Positions 45,890 through 53,936 of a DNA stretch of 64,000 nucleotides are shown here, one piece after another. The translations under genes and the position numbers were made by a program. Location of the stretch: the NCBI GenBank assembly GCA_017503375.1, contig JAFVTF010000011.1, forward strand, positions 43,463 to 107,462, written 5' to 3'. Numbering within the stretch: the stretch's first letter is position 1; every line of letters starts with the position of its first letter. The notes below the pieces were generated by a model. That model was given only the letters and a program-made list of their open reading frames with translations, ran no database searches and was not told the DNA's origin. Origin of the DNA: Lentisphaeria bacterium. Its GTDB lineage: Bacteria > Verrucomicrobiota > Lentisphaeria > Victivallales > UBA1829.

Positions 45890-46092
45890 AATTCTCTCTC
45901 CTTCAGCGGTAATTTTACTGAAATCACCGTCTGTAATCATATTTATATTAAATAATTTTCATATAAGTGGCTTAATATACCCCATATTCAGAAAAAATCA
46001 AGCGGTTTTCGGGGAATAACAGGATAGAGATTGAATTTAAGCAGAATGGTTGAAGTACTTGCTTTTATCAGATTTGACTAATTTACCTTATG

Positions 46093-46198
46093 GTAAGATA
46101 GATAAATTCATGTCACATGATTTTAGGTTATAACTCTAGATAGAATGTGCTTGGCAGATTAAAGTAAGATAGATAAATTCATGTCACATGATTTTAGG
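46093..46198 (+). repeat. 35-bp direct repeat, two copies, 36-bp spacer
   Basis: 46093-46127 and 46164-46198 are identical over 35 bases, each containing the inverted repeat TCATGT-C-ACATGA. The second copy runs into the portal-like fragment; the first looks like a duplicated piece of the same start region followed by a stop. Two copies are too few to call CRISPR. Confidence 0.85.
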
Positions 46199-46391
46199 GG
46201 TAGGAATTTTGAATATTTAGATCCGCAAAAAGAAATGCAATCAATACAAATGAGATTAGCATTAGGGTTATCTTCTCCTATATATGTAGATACACAATTT
46301 GGGGAAAGATCCTATAGATGTTCTTAATTCATGGGTTAAATGGAATCAGATGTTATCAGATAGGGGATTGAAGATAGCTAATACTATGTAG
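46181..46391 (+). pseudogene. Remnant resembling a phage portal protein C-terminus (frameshifted)
   Basis: Frame one (46181-46327) reads DFRGRNFEYLDPQKEMQSI, then MRLALGLSSPIYVDTQFG. A one-base shift at the GGGG near 46301 lets frame two continue as GKDPIDVLNSWVKWNQ and SDRGLKIANTM to 46391. DPQKE...GLSS...G(K/E)DP.xVL is the pattern I know from the end of lambda-type portal proteins. The N-terminal 400 or so residues are absent. The stretch is more AT-rich than its surroundings, which fits a decayed prophage. Confidence 0.6.
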
Positions 46392-46413
46392 ATGCTACAA
46401 GGCTCAGCGGATA

Positions 46414-46590
46414 TTGACGAAAACGCAGAAAATAAAACATAGTAGGGTTGGGAATAGTTTTTTATCTTCACTCCATGAAATGCAAAAAGATCTTGCAAGT
46501 ATCAGAGTTGAGATAGCAAAAGTTCAAACAACGATCCTAACTCCACAGCAAGTAGAAAAGATGATTGATGATAAAATCAAGTTGCTGTAG
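46414..46590 (+). CDS. Small coiled-coil ORF in the prophage remnant
   Basis: 58 aa from a TTG start: SFLSSLHEMQKDLASIRVEI then AKVQTTILTPQQVEKMIDD. The heptad pattern predicts a short coiled coil, as in small phage structural or holin-adjacent proteins. No clear ribosome site is seen, so it may be a fragment. A terminator follows about 50 bp downstream. Confidence 0.45.
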   Translation: MTKTQKIKHSRVGNSFLSSLHEMQKDLASIRVEIAKVQTTILTPQQVEKMIDDKIKLL

Positions 46591-46639
46591 TACCATTACC
46601 ATAATAAACAGTGCAATAAATGAAGATGAAACAATATTG

Positions 46640-46669
46640 AAGCAAGGCTTAAAACACCTTGCTTTTTTT
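46640..46669 (+). terminator. Rho-independent terminator of the prophage remnant
   Basis: AAGCAAGG (46640-46647) pairs with CCTTGCTT (46657-46664), and the T-run continues to 46669. Confidence 0.88.
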
Positions 46670-46791
46670 GTGCAGAATCCCTAAATCTGAGAAAAAACAC
46701 AGATTCAATTTGAAAACTGATTGCCTATGTGCTATATTGTGGCAGGTTTTGTTTTGATTGACAGGAAAGGAAAAAACGAACAGAAAAACAT

Positions 46792-46820
46792 TTGAACTGA
46801 AAAATTGCATATAGTATAAA
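46792..46820 (+). promoter_or_regulatory. Promoter in front of the thermonuclease leader
   Basis: TTGAAC (46792-46797), 17-bp spacer, TATAAA (46815-46820). The predicted start is near 46827, the first base of the outer helix of the structured leader. Confidence 0.7.
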
Positions 46821-46826
46821 GAGGCT

Positions 46827-46995
46827 ACCTCCACAAAACTACCACCTTTGTATATAGCCTTTTTCCCGTAACAACCAAATTGTACCATATACGGTTTATT
46901 TGAATAGCGTATATGGTGCATTTCTGGTATTGTACCGTTACGGGCGCTGTGGTAGGCGTGTGGAGGTGTGCAGACTGGAATGCACCTCTTTTTTT
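46827..46995 (+). ncRNA. Structured leader RNA ending in a terminator (candidate riboswitch/attenuator or sRNA)
   Basis: Four nested perfect helices are seen. P1 is ACCTCCACA (46827-46835) with TGTGGAGGT (46959-46967). P2 is CTACCAC (46839-46845) with GTGGTAG (46949-46955). P3 is CCCGTAAC (46865-46872) with GTTACGGG (46937-46944). P4 is ACCATATACG (46884-46893) with CGTATATGGT (46908-46917). A terminator follows: GAGGTGTGCA (46963-46972) with TGCACCTC (46981-46988) and seven T. The terminator's 5' arm reuses five bases of P1, so the two exclude each other. The thermonuclease start is 39 bases past the T-run. I do not recognise the aptamer class. Confidence 0.7.
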
Positions 46996-47033
46996 GTGGT
47001 GTTTTCCATAACTCCAAAGGGAAATACCACAGC

Positions 47034-47513
47034 ATGAAACCACTATTTTTACTCTCTCTGCTTTTACTCTCTCTTTCTCTCTTTTCCGCTGAAATCATTG
47101 GTAAGGTGGTTGGCGTTTCTGACGGTGATACCATTACCGTTTTAGATAATCTTGATAAAGGACGGTTCAGAATCAGACTTGATAAAATTGATGTTCCCGA
47201 AAAGAAACAAGCATTTGGAGCTAAAGCCAAACAATATCTATCTACATTGATCTATGGAAAACAAGTAAAAATCAGATTCAAAAAAATAGATAACTATGGA
47301 AGAATCTTAGGAATTGTTTATCTTGACGGCAAAGAAATCAATCTGCAAATGGTTCAAGATGGTTTAGCATGGCACTATAGACACTATGATAATACTGAAT
47401 CTTACATCACAGCAGAGCAGATAGCAAGAGCAAATAAAAAGGGGGTATGGATTGAAAAAGATCCGATAAATCCATATATTTTTAGAAAAAATCAGAAAAA
47501 AAATAGAAAATAG
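47034..47513 (+). CDS. Secreted thermonuclease (SNase-like)
   Basis: 159 aa. Signal peptide MKPLFLLSLLLLSLSLFSA, then the SNase fold: GKVVGVSDGDTITVLD (metal Asp), FRIRLDKIDVPEKKQAFG (catalytic Arg and Glu) and DNYGRILGIVYLDGKEINL (second Arg). LVQDGLAW-like and KKGVWIEKDP complete the family pattern. It degrades DNA or RNA outside the cytoplasm. ATG 47034 is where the signal peptide starts; AGGG is 12 bases upstream. It lies in the AT-rich accessory patch behind a structured leader. Confidence 0.92.
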   Translation: MKPLFLLSLLLLSLSLFSAEIIGKVVGVSDGDTITVLDNLDKGRFRIRLDKIDVPEKKQAFGAKAKQYLSTLIYGKQVKIRFKKIDNYGRILGIVYLDGKEINLQMVQDGLAWHYRHYDNTESYITAEQIARANKKGVWIEKDPINPYIFRKNQKKNRK

Positions 47514-47541
47514 ACTTGATTTATCTTAAAACGATGGTACA

Positions 47542-47640
47542 TTAAGATTTAGCAATGCAGTGTTGTTTAGAACTACTCACAAGAAGTTCGATAAGGGTGA
47601 ACGTTTTTCTGCCGTTCTTCAGTTTTGTTAATAACTTCAT
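47542..47640 (-). pseudogene. Truncated prepilin gene
   Basis: MKLLTKLKNGRKTFTLIELL is followed by V and then breaks off into SSSKQHCIAKS and a stop. GAAAGG lies before the ATG. The prepilin pattern ends abruptly at about 47578, where AT-rich foreign sequence begins on the side of the thermonuclease. This looks like the breakpoint of the accessory insertion. Confidence 0.78.
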
Positions 47641-47659
47641 TATCAATATCCTTTCGTTG

Positions 47660-47764
47660 TTAAGAAAAATTTATTTTTTTCAGATAACCATATTTCTCAT
47701 GAACCTGAGAATTCGTTTTTGTCAATTCCGAAAAGAAAGATAACTCACAAATTTCCTGATAATT
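47660..47764 (-). pseudogene. C-terminal fragment of a CBM9-like protein
   Basis: NYQEICELSFFSELTKTNSQ and VHEKYGYLKK match the end of the intact CBM9-like gene at 48791-49561 ([29 protein letters not shown]). The rest of the gene is missing. Upstream it is replaced by the 28-bp sequence shared with the ROK gene. It lies just before the truncated prepilin, in the same order as the intact gene pair. Confidence 0.78.
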
Positions 47765-47791
47765 GGAGGCAATTTCAAAAGTCTTCAAAAA
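47764..47791. repeat. 28-bp exact match to the 3' end of the ROK gene
   Basis: Bases 47764-47791 equal bases 11279-11306 exactly, with no similarity on either side. The match begins exactly where the CBM9-like fragment ends. Confidence 0.9.
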
Positions 47792-47996
47792 CACAGATTT
47801 CAACGGATTGTTTCCGGATAAAAAAATCCCGCACGCATGGTCATTCAAGAGTATTTGTTTGACCATCCGGCGAGATTATGATATTGTAAGCCGTAAAGAA
47901 ATAATTCTTATTTTTTCATTCTGTCTTCAAGTTGTGATGATGTACCAATGACAACAATGACTGATTTTTGGCAGCATTGTAATTTTCTTTTGAATG
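47792..47996. other. Non-coding remainder of the decayed patch
   Basis: No supported gene. One hairpin, ATGGTCA...TGACCAT, lies around 47838-47868. No repeat ends or boxes recognised. Confidence 0.5.
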
Positions 47997-48776
47997 TCAC
48001 AGATACGGTCCGTAATCATAAACATGATTATCATACGGAAGCCGGGCTTTTCCTGCCCCGATCTGATTCCAGGGACAGGAGATGGGATGGGTGTTGATAA
48101 GTTCAACCCCCCAAGGCTCGACATGACCATCAACCATCAGGATATTCGCTTTTCTTGAATGACGCAGTCCTATTCTCTTTCTTGCTCCTCCATCGTAGTG
48201 ACCTTTTTTATTGTCATAATTAGTATCAGAGGAAAAAAAACGGCAGTCGGCAACCATCAGAGTTTGAGACGCAGCTTTCAAATTCCCGTTTTTCACAGGG
48301 ACACTGACAACCCGGTCGTTTCCGTAAACGGGACCTGCTTCATAATTTGTAGCGCCGAAAAGTCCGCTGTTATAACCATAACCGGAATATGCACAGGAAA
48401 ATGATGAGCCCACATAAGCACCGAGAGAAGGACACATGAATGGATGATTGGTCGGAAATGAGGGCCATCCGCTGACCATGATATAATTCGGTCCGGGAGT
48501 AATATATCCGGCAATCGCACCGTGCCAGCTCGTTTTGGGATCGTTCCAATTTGCACTTCCGGCGACTGTCGTCGGGTAACATCCGTCGTAATCACCTGTA
48601 TAAAGAGCCAACGCATTTCCGATCTGTTTTTCATTATTGATGCAGGAAGCATTTCGCCCGGAGGCTTTTGCTTTGTTCAACGCGGGCAGCAGCATTCCTG
48701 CCAGAATTGCGATGATCGCAATAACTACGAGCAGTTCAATCAGTGTGAAACTTTTCTTTAATCTTTTCGTTTTCAT
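47997..48776 (-). CDS. Prepilin-like secreted protein
   Basis: 259 aa. Leader MKTKRLKKS and helix [18 protein letters not shown] from residue 10, then [17 protein letters not shown]. The extracellular part has [20 protein letters not shown] and ends [18 protein letters not shown], the shared C-terminal motif. AGAGAGGG precedes the ATG. It is the last gene of the long sugar operon and follows the CBM9-like gene by 14 bp. Confidence 0.9.
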   Translation of the reverse strand: MKTKRLKKSFTLIELLVVIAIIAILAGMLLPALNKAKASGRNASCINNEKQIGNALALYTGDYDGCYPTTVAGSANWNDPKTSWHGAIAGYITPGPNYIMVSGWPSFPTNHPFMCPSLGAYVGSSFSCAYSGYGYNSGLFGATNYEAGPVYGNDRVVSVPVKNGNLKAASQTLMVADCRFFSSDTNYDNKKGHYDGGARKRIGLRHSRKANILMVDGHVEPWGVELINTHPISCPWNQIGAGKARLPYDNHVYDYGPYL

Positions 48777-48790
48777 AATACCCTCTCTTT

Positions 48791-49561
48791 TTATTTCTGT
48801 TTCAGATAGCCGTACTCTTCGTGAACATGAAAATCTAATTTTGTCAATTCCGGACAGGACGATAACTCACAAAAAGCCTGATACCGGGAATAGTTATATC
48901 TGGAAATCAGAACACGCCATTGATTTTCAGCATCAAAGGGGATCCCCTGAGCTTTCAATTCATCCAGCGGAATTGCCGCTTCAACCGACCAGGAACGGTC
49001 TTTATCTTTATTGTTATTCAGTGTCCCATTGAGAGATACTTTATATTTCATTTTCTTCAGAGGACTTTTTTCCGGCATAACGATTTTTCCGAGAAAATGA
49101 TACCCTCTGGAAGGATAAAATATCACTGCACTGTATCCGGCAGGTGTAATGTGGATTTCCCAGTAATGAAACGCATTTTCCGGCTTCAGGAAAATTTCAA
49201 AAACATCGCCCTTGGTACAGTGCGATACCTGGTTTTTCGGTTCTAGCGCGACTATGTCATCGTCCGTAAGATTTGCGCTGATGTACAGATAATCTTTGTC
49301 GCAGAGAAATTTAACCTTTCCCGGAACGACATTCTTTTTGCTGTAAATTTTTGCGTATTCCGGATGTTTCTGTTTCCATGCGTTTACGGAAGTCGACAAG
49401 GGATATTCCGGAACATTCTGCCAGCATTTTTCATTTAGAATACCGTCAATGACAATACCCTGAGCGTTTCCGACGATCATTTCCCGTGATTGGAAACAGG
49501 TATTGCATCCGCAGAGAAGAATGGATATCCCGAGACATAACAAACCGAAGTACTTTTTCAT
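48791..49561 (-). CDS. CBM9-like carbohydrate-binding lipoprotein
   Basis: 256 aa. Lipoprotein signal with lipobox LLCGC near residue 19. The body has the CBM9/DOMON-like pattern: [60 protein letters not shown] and [14 protein letters not shown]. These beta-sandwich domains bind sugar chain ends. The product is probably anchored at the cell surface. AAAGGAGC precedes the ATG. A decayed second copy of its 3' end lies at 47660-47764. Confidence 0.85.
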   Translation of the reverse strand: MKKYFGLLCLGISILLCGCNTCFQSREMIVGNAQGIVIDGILNEKCWQNVPEYPLSTSVNAWKQKHPEYAKIYSKKNVVPGKVKFLCDKDYLYISANLTDDDIVALEPKNQVSHCTKGDVFEIFLKPENAFHYWEIHITPAGYSAVIFYPSRGYHFLGKIVMPEKSPLKKMKYKVSLNGTLNNNKDKDRSWSVEAAIPLDELKAQGIPFDAENQWRVLISRYNYSRYQAFCELSSCPELTKLDFHVHEEYGYLKQK

Positions 49562-49593
49562 AGATCAGCTCCTTTTTTTATGTGTTCAGAGTT

Positions 49594-50493
49594 TCACTTC
49601 AATACGGTATAACTGTTTTTATCAGCTTGAAAACGTTTCATGAATTCATCGTTGGAGATCTTGGCTTTGTGCTGGAGAATCGCACAGCGGAACTCTTTGA
49701 ACGTTCCGGGAACTGTGAAAGTAACATGGGTGCTGTATGCGTTTCTCATCAGGAGTTTACCCGTGATACCGTCAGCCAGATCGAAAGCGAGCAGACAGGG
49801 ACCTACCCCTTTTTCATCCCCTTTTCCGGAGCCGTCAAGTTTTTCATCGCTGAAAATCAAATACTTATCTGCGGCGGTGAGATCAAGAGCGGCGTGCTGC
49901 TGTTTGAGCAGTCTGGATTCCGTTTGCGCCTGCCGATTATAAACATTGTTCCAAATGGTAATTTTCTTTTCATTTACGAGCAGTCGGGAAATGACCAGAT
50001 TGAAATTGATGGTAAAATTCCCTTTGATCGGAACAAGTTGTTTTTCGGGTTGAGTAAAGGTGAGGAACAACAGCGGGGAACCGGTTTTCATGAACATATT
50101 GACAATGATTTTTGTCCCGTCAAAGTTCAGCAGGAATTCTGCGCCTGCAGAGTCTTTTTTTGACCACGGTTTTATGGAACCAGGAACCGGCTGGATTTTA
50201 TTCAGGGAGATCCCGTTGACTTTCATAAAGAGGAATTCAGAGGGAGCTCTTCCGAAGTTCCACTTTTGGCTGGGTGCGGAGAGGGTGATAAAGGTTTTCT
50301 GATTTCCTTTTTTATCCGGCTTGCTCTGAAGCAGGTTGATGTCATAATAATTTTTATCGCCTGCGACTTTCATCTGTTCATTGAATGAAAGTTTGTTATC
50401 TCCCCAGCCGCGATATTTATCAAGTTTCACGGTCGGACCAGCAGCCAGAGCCGCCACCATAGCGAACGTACAAATTGTCAGAACATGTTTCAT
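49594..50493 (-). CDS. Secreted protein of unknown function
   Basis: 299 aa. Signal peptide MKHVLTICTFAMVAALAAG. The rest is strand-rich (TFITLSAPSQKWNFGRAPSE, AEFLLNFDGTKIIVNMFMK, SPLLFLTFTQPEK) with no family that I recognise. GGGAGAG precedes the ATG. It lies between the CBM9-like gene and the DUF4838-type glycosidase in a same-strand run with short gaps, so a role in the same glycan pathway is likely. Confidence 0.75.
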   Translation of the reverse strand: MKHVLTICTFAMVAALAAGPTVKLDKYRGWGDNKLSFNEQMKVAGDKNYYDINLLQSKPDKKGNQKTFITLSAPSQKWNFGRAPSEFLFMKVNGISLNKIQPVPGSIKPWSKKDSAGAEFLLNFDGTKIIVNMFMKTGSPLLFLTFTQPEKQLVPIKGNFTINFNLVISRLLVNEKKITIWNNVYNRQAQTESRLLKQQHAALDLTAADKYLIFSDEKLDGSGKGDEKGVGPCLLAFDLADGITGKLLMRNAYSTHVTFTVPGTFKEFRCAILQHKAKISNDEFMKRFQADKNSYTVLK

Positions 50494-50515
50494 AATTTAC
50501 TCTCCCTTGCTTATA

Positions 50516-53032
50516 TTATTTTGAAAATGAATCGCCTTTTCCGCAGAATCTGAAAATACCGAACATTCCCATATTGTGATTATTGCCCAGAGTCAAAGCA
50601 CTTCCGCTGTATTCTTTCGGAGATACTTTGTTGCGGACAACATTGCAATACCAGAAATCATAACTGTTAGGTATTTTATATCCTTTGAAAAGTTCAAACG
50701 GCATGAAGAATTCAACGGTCCACTGTTTCTGATTATATGTGGAAACTTTCTTGAATCCCGGAGCTTTCCAATGTTTGTTATACTGCTGGGGAATAGGCAG
50801 ATGCCGCTGATACCCGGTCTGCTGACGTCCAACCGGATCGAAAATAAATTGAAATTCTTCTTCCATTTTTGTACCGGGAGAGAAGAATACTTCATAGGTT
50901 TCATTTCCCCACATGGAAGGCTTGTCTGTAACAGGTTTATAGGATGTTTTGAACAATCCGTAAATTCCTTTTTTGTTCCATGCGAATTTGATAGAGACTG
51001 GATATTTGAGCGGGATTCCGCTGCCGAGCGGGTCCAGCATTTTCATTTCCATTGCATTTTTCCAGAACGGTTCATCTCCTTTTCCATCGAGTTTGACGGA
51101 TTCCTGATCCAGTAATTGATAGGCATAATAAACGGGCCGTTCATAAGCGGAAATATTTTTCATGGATTGGATCGCTTTGGGCCAGGGCGCACAGAAGATT
51201 TTCATTCTTTTGGCTTCCACAGAGCCGGGTTTGACGGCTTTCTGTGCTTCAGCAAGATGAAATTCCATTTTTTTCAGAAGATTTGCAGGGTAGACCAACG
51301 GCTGATCTTCCGTGAGATTCATCCCGTATTTTTCATAACAGTCACGGACAAGTTTGTGGAATTTTCTGAGATGATCTCCGGCAACTTTTCCGTAAAACGG
51401 TTCCCAATGTTCGTCGATTGCCGCATCAATATCCCAATCAGGACTCCACATTGCACGGTAGACGGCATAGGTTGAGGGATAATGGAACCAGGTACTGCCC
51501 GGACAGCCATCCATGTGGTCATAGAAAATACTGACGTTTCCGAAATATTTCCCGAAGATTTTCGGGATTTCCCGGACGTAATACCCGGCGACAGCGTTTG
51601 TGAATTCATTTTTCCCGTCATAAAGCCAGAGAGCCTGAACAGGGCGGTTGCCGAGAGATTCATACCACTCCTTCATCAGCTTTATACTTGCCTGAACTTC
51701 TTTTTTGTTATGGGCTTTCTGTGGTCTGAATGTTCCGCAGACTTTTACATCAGTGTTCGGCGGGAGCGTCCAGCGGGGATCGGTTCCGGCATATTTTACA
51801 TCATAATAAGCCATGATGCAGAGTTTTTTGCCGGGGAATTCCTTCTGGATGCGCTTTGCAAGATACTGATGGAACCGGGCATAAATATTTGCTTTTCCGC
51901 GGTTTCCCATTTCTTCTTTGGTCATCAGTTTCAGTTTCTGAACAACAGGATCGTTGAGAACTTCCTGATCGGGCATGAACGTATCACAAACTCCGAAAGA
52001 GATATAGGAGTTGTTGCAGTATGCTCTGAACTTTCCTTCATCAATTTTTCCCTTGCTGGCATAAAATTTCTTGAGAGATTCGATCATCAAGTCAGCAAAT
52101 TTGAAATTGATCACATCGAAATAGTTTCCGATATGAGCATTTGAATTGTACCAGAAATTTCCATAGGGGGAAGTGTAGAAGATATCTTTGAGGCGGTTTG
52201 GATAATATTTTGCAAAGACTTGAGGATCAGGACAATGCATTCCGCCGAACGGGACGGTCCATCCTTCGCGCCATCTCCAGTCCGGGAAATGAATATCTTT
52301 CCTTGTCAGAGGTCCGAGATAGGATTCCCAGAATTTTTTTCCTTCGGGAGTCTGATAAGGTTTGAACTGCAGATAATAACCGTTGCTTCTGTTCAGAAGA
52401 TAGGGGGAATCTGTGTAGGAAACTGGTTTGATTGTCAAATCGGAGATTTTCGGCCAGATTGTTCCGTATTCCCCCGGATAGAAAGCGCGCATTCCGAGGA
52501 AACGTTCGAGAAAATCCGTCGCAGCGAATTTTGTGCCGAGACTGGAACCGAGCCGATCCAGCGGATCCATGTTGAAACCGTCAATGAGAGATGAATCTTT
52601 TCCGGCAAGAATGATTCCCCTGTCAAATGTCTTGACCGCAAGTCCCTGATCGGGCAGTTTGCTGACATCCACACCGTGATCTCTGGCGATTTTACAATCT
52701 CCGACAACGATCATGTACTTTGCTTTTCCGGCATCTTTGATATCCAGAACCTGCGGTTTGACACCGGTACATTTTTCAAACCCTTCCACCAGCATTGCGA
52801 TAGCCGGTTTAATGCTGAATTCTGCTTTACAATTTTTCCGTAAACGCTGTTCTGCCTGCAGGTCACTGACAATGGCAAAATTCAATTTTCCATTTTCCAC
52901 CAGTTTCAGATCTGCATGTTTCGGGCTTGCAGAAAATTTAACCGGTGCGAGAGCCTTGTTTTTGACATCATAACCGGAAAGTGTTCCGGCAAGAGCCAGA
53001 CAAAAAATCAGCAGAAATCGTTTTTTTCTCAT
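50516..53032 (-). CDS. Secreted DUF4838-type glycosidase with C-terminal CBM9-like domain
   Basis: 838 aa with signal peptide MRKKRFLLIFCLALAGTLSG. An alpha-glucuronidase-N-like domain lies at about 50-190 (KYMIVVGDCKIARDHGVD, RGIILAGKDSS, AATDFLERFLGMRAFYPG). A central TIM-barrel-like DUF4838 domain (KKLCIMAYYDVKYAGTDP, KIFGKYFGNVSIFYDHMD) reaches about residue 600. A CBM9-like beta-sandwich follows from about 670 (KLDGKGDEPFWKNAMEM, ETYEVFFSPGT). Related proteins are linked to uronic-acid or complex-glycan breakdown. The exact activity is unknown. GAGGAAA precedes the ATG. Confidence 0.8.
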   Translation of the reverse strand: MRKKRFLLIFCLALAGTLSGYDVKNKALAPVKFSASPKHADLKLVENGKLNFAIVSDLQAEQRLRKNCKAEFSIKPAIAMLVEGFEKCTGVKPQVLDIKDAGKAKYMIVVGDCKIARDHGVDVSKLPDQGLAVKTFDRGIILAGKDSSLIDGFNMDPLDRLGSSLGTKFAATDFLERFLGMRAFYPGEYGTIWPKISDLTIKPVSYTDSPYLLNRSNGYYLQFKPYQTPEGKKFWESYLGPLTRKDIHFPDWRWREGWTVPFGGMHCPDPQVFAKYYPNRLKDIFYTSPYGNFWYNSNAHIGNYFDVINFKFADLMIESLKKFYASKGKIDEGKFRAYCNNSYISFGVCDTFMPDQEVLNDPVVQKLKLMTKEEMGNRGKANIYARFHQYLAKRIQKEFPGKKLCIMAYYDVKYAGTDPRWTLPPNTDVKVCGTFRPQKAHNKKEVQASIKLMKEWYESLGNRPVQALWLYDGKNEFTNAVAGYYVREIPKIFGKYFGNVSIFYDHMDGCPGSTWFHYPSTYAVYRAMWSPDWDIDAAIDEHWEPFYGKVAGDHLRKFHKLVRDCYEKYGMNLTEDQPLVYPANLLKKMEFHLAEAQKAVKPGSVEAKRMKIFCAPWPKAIQSMKNISAYERPVYYAYQLLDQESVKLDGKGDEPFWKNAMEMKMLDPLGSGIPLKYPVSIKFAWNKKGIYGLFKTSYKPVTDKPSMWGNETYEVFFSPGTKMEEEFQFIFDPVGRQQTGYQRHLPIPQQYNKHWKAPGFKKVSTYNQKQWTVEFFMPFELFKGYKIPNSYDFWYCNVVRNKVSPKEYSGSALTLGNNHNMGMFGIFRFCGKGDSFSK

Positions 53033-53052
53033 AATGTTTCCTCAGGAATATT

Positions 53053-53925
53053 TCAGTTGAAGATTTTTTCAAAATCCTGTTTCAAAGTTTTGACTGCACC
53101 TTCCTGCCATTTTGCGCTGACTTCACTCTGAATGCATTTCAGATTCGGAGCTTTTGCAAGAAGACTTACCACATGATTCCAGTCAATCCTTCCTTTTCCG
53201 GGCATGACGTGCTGATCATTAAATCCGTCATTATCATGCAGATGACAGTTTACGATCCAGGGAAGCATTTTTTCCAGAGCCTGATCATCCCAGGGAATTT
53301 CTTCCAGCGGACATTCCCAGCTGAGACGAGCGCAGGATTGTGCCGGATCGTTTTTGCCCTGACCAAAAATAAAGGCATGTCCGGAATCATAACACAACCC
53401 AAGCCACTTGGAATTGAAATGTTTCATGATCCGCACCAGCATATCAGGTGAACAATGAGGTCCCCATACATTTTCCAATGCAATGATAACCCCGTTTTTT
53501 TCAGCAACAGGAATGAGTTTTTCCAAACTGTCGCAGATAAAACCGAACCGTTCTTCCGCATTGTGGGAATCCGGCCGCCAGTTCCAGACGTGGAATGTAC
53601 AGGTCGTGCATCCGAACTCGCTGGCGATCTGAATCACATTTTCAGAGCTGCGGAGCATTGCTTTCCGGTTTTTCTCCGGAGCAAGACCGAGGAGATCCGT
53701 TTCCTGAAGCGGGGCGTGTGCATCCACATATTTCACTCCGGCTGCAGCTGCGGATTTCAGAAACAGTTCATGAACATCCATATCAGCCAATCTGGGAATG
53801 ATGTTATCTGTCAGCACAATGTTTTCAATTCCACAGGATGCGATCTGTTCCATGATGACGGGAACAAGTTCATTGGAGACGACGCGCCAGTTGATAAAAT
53901 AAGTAATCGGTACATCAGGTTTCAT
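53053..53925 (-). CDS. Sugar-phosphate isomerase/epimerase-like TIM barrel (AP endonuclease 2 family)
   Basis: 290 aa. The xylose-isomerase-like barrel shows NIVLTDNIIPRLADMDVHEL, FGCTTCTFHVWNW, NGVIIALENVWGP (metal Glu), LGLCYDSGHAFIFG (Asp/His metal ligands), IVNCHLHDNDGFND and KGRIDWNHVV. The HLHDN and LGLCYDSGH motifs show an intact metal site. It probably isomerises a keto/aldo sugar in the cytoplasm. GAGGTGA precedes the ATG; it lies between the glycosidase and the SDR gene. Confidence 0.88.
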   Translation of the reverse strand: MKPDVPITYFINWRVVSNELVPVIMEQIASCGIENIVLTDNIIPRLADMDVHELFLKSAAAAGVKYVDAHAPLQETDLLGLAPEKNRKAMLRSSENVIQIASEFGCTTCTFHVWNWRPDSHNAEERFGFICDSLEKLIPVAEKNGVIIALENVWGPHCSPDMLVRIMKHFNSKWLGLCYDSGHAFIFGQGKNDPAQSCARLSWECPLEEIPWDDQALEKMLPWIVNCHLHDNDGFNDQHVMPGKGRIDWNHVVSLLAKAPNLKCIQSEVSAKWQEGAVKTLKQDFEKIFN

Positions 53926-53936
53926 ATTTCACCTCA

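Noticed and set aside
46093..46198. CRISPR array
   Set aside because: Only two repeats, no cas genes, and one repeat is part of a coding remnant.
46649..47230. Minus-strand open frame across the thermonuclease leader
   Set aside because: Mostly antisense to the nuclease gene and the palindromic leader; no family pattern.
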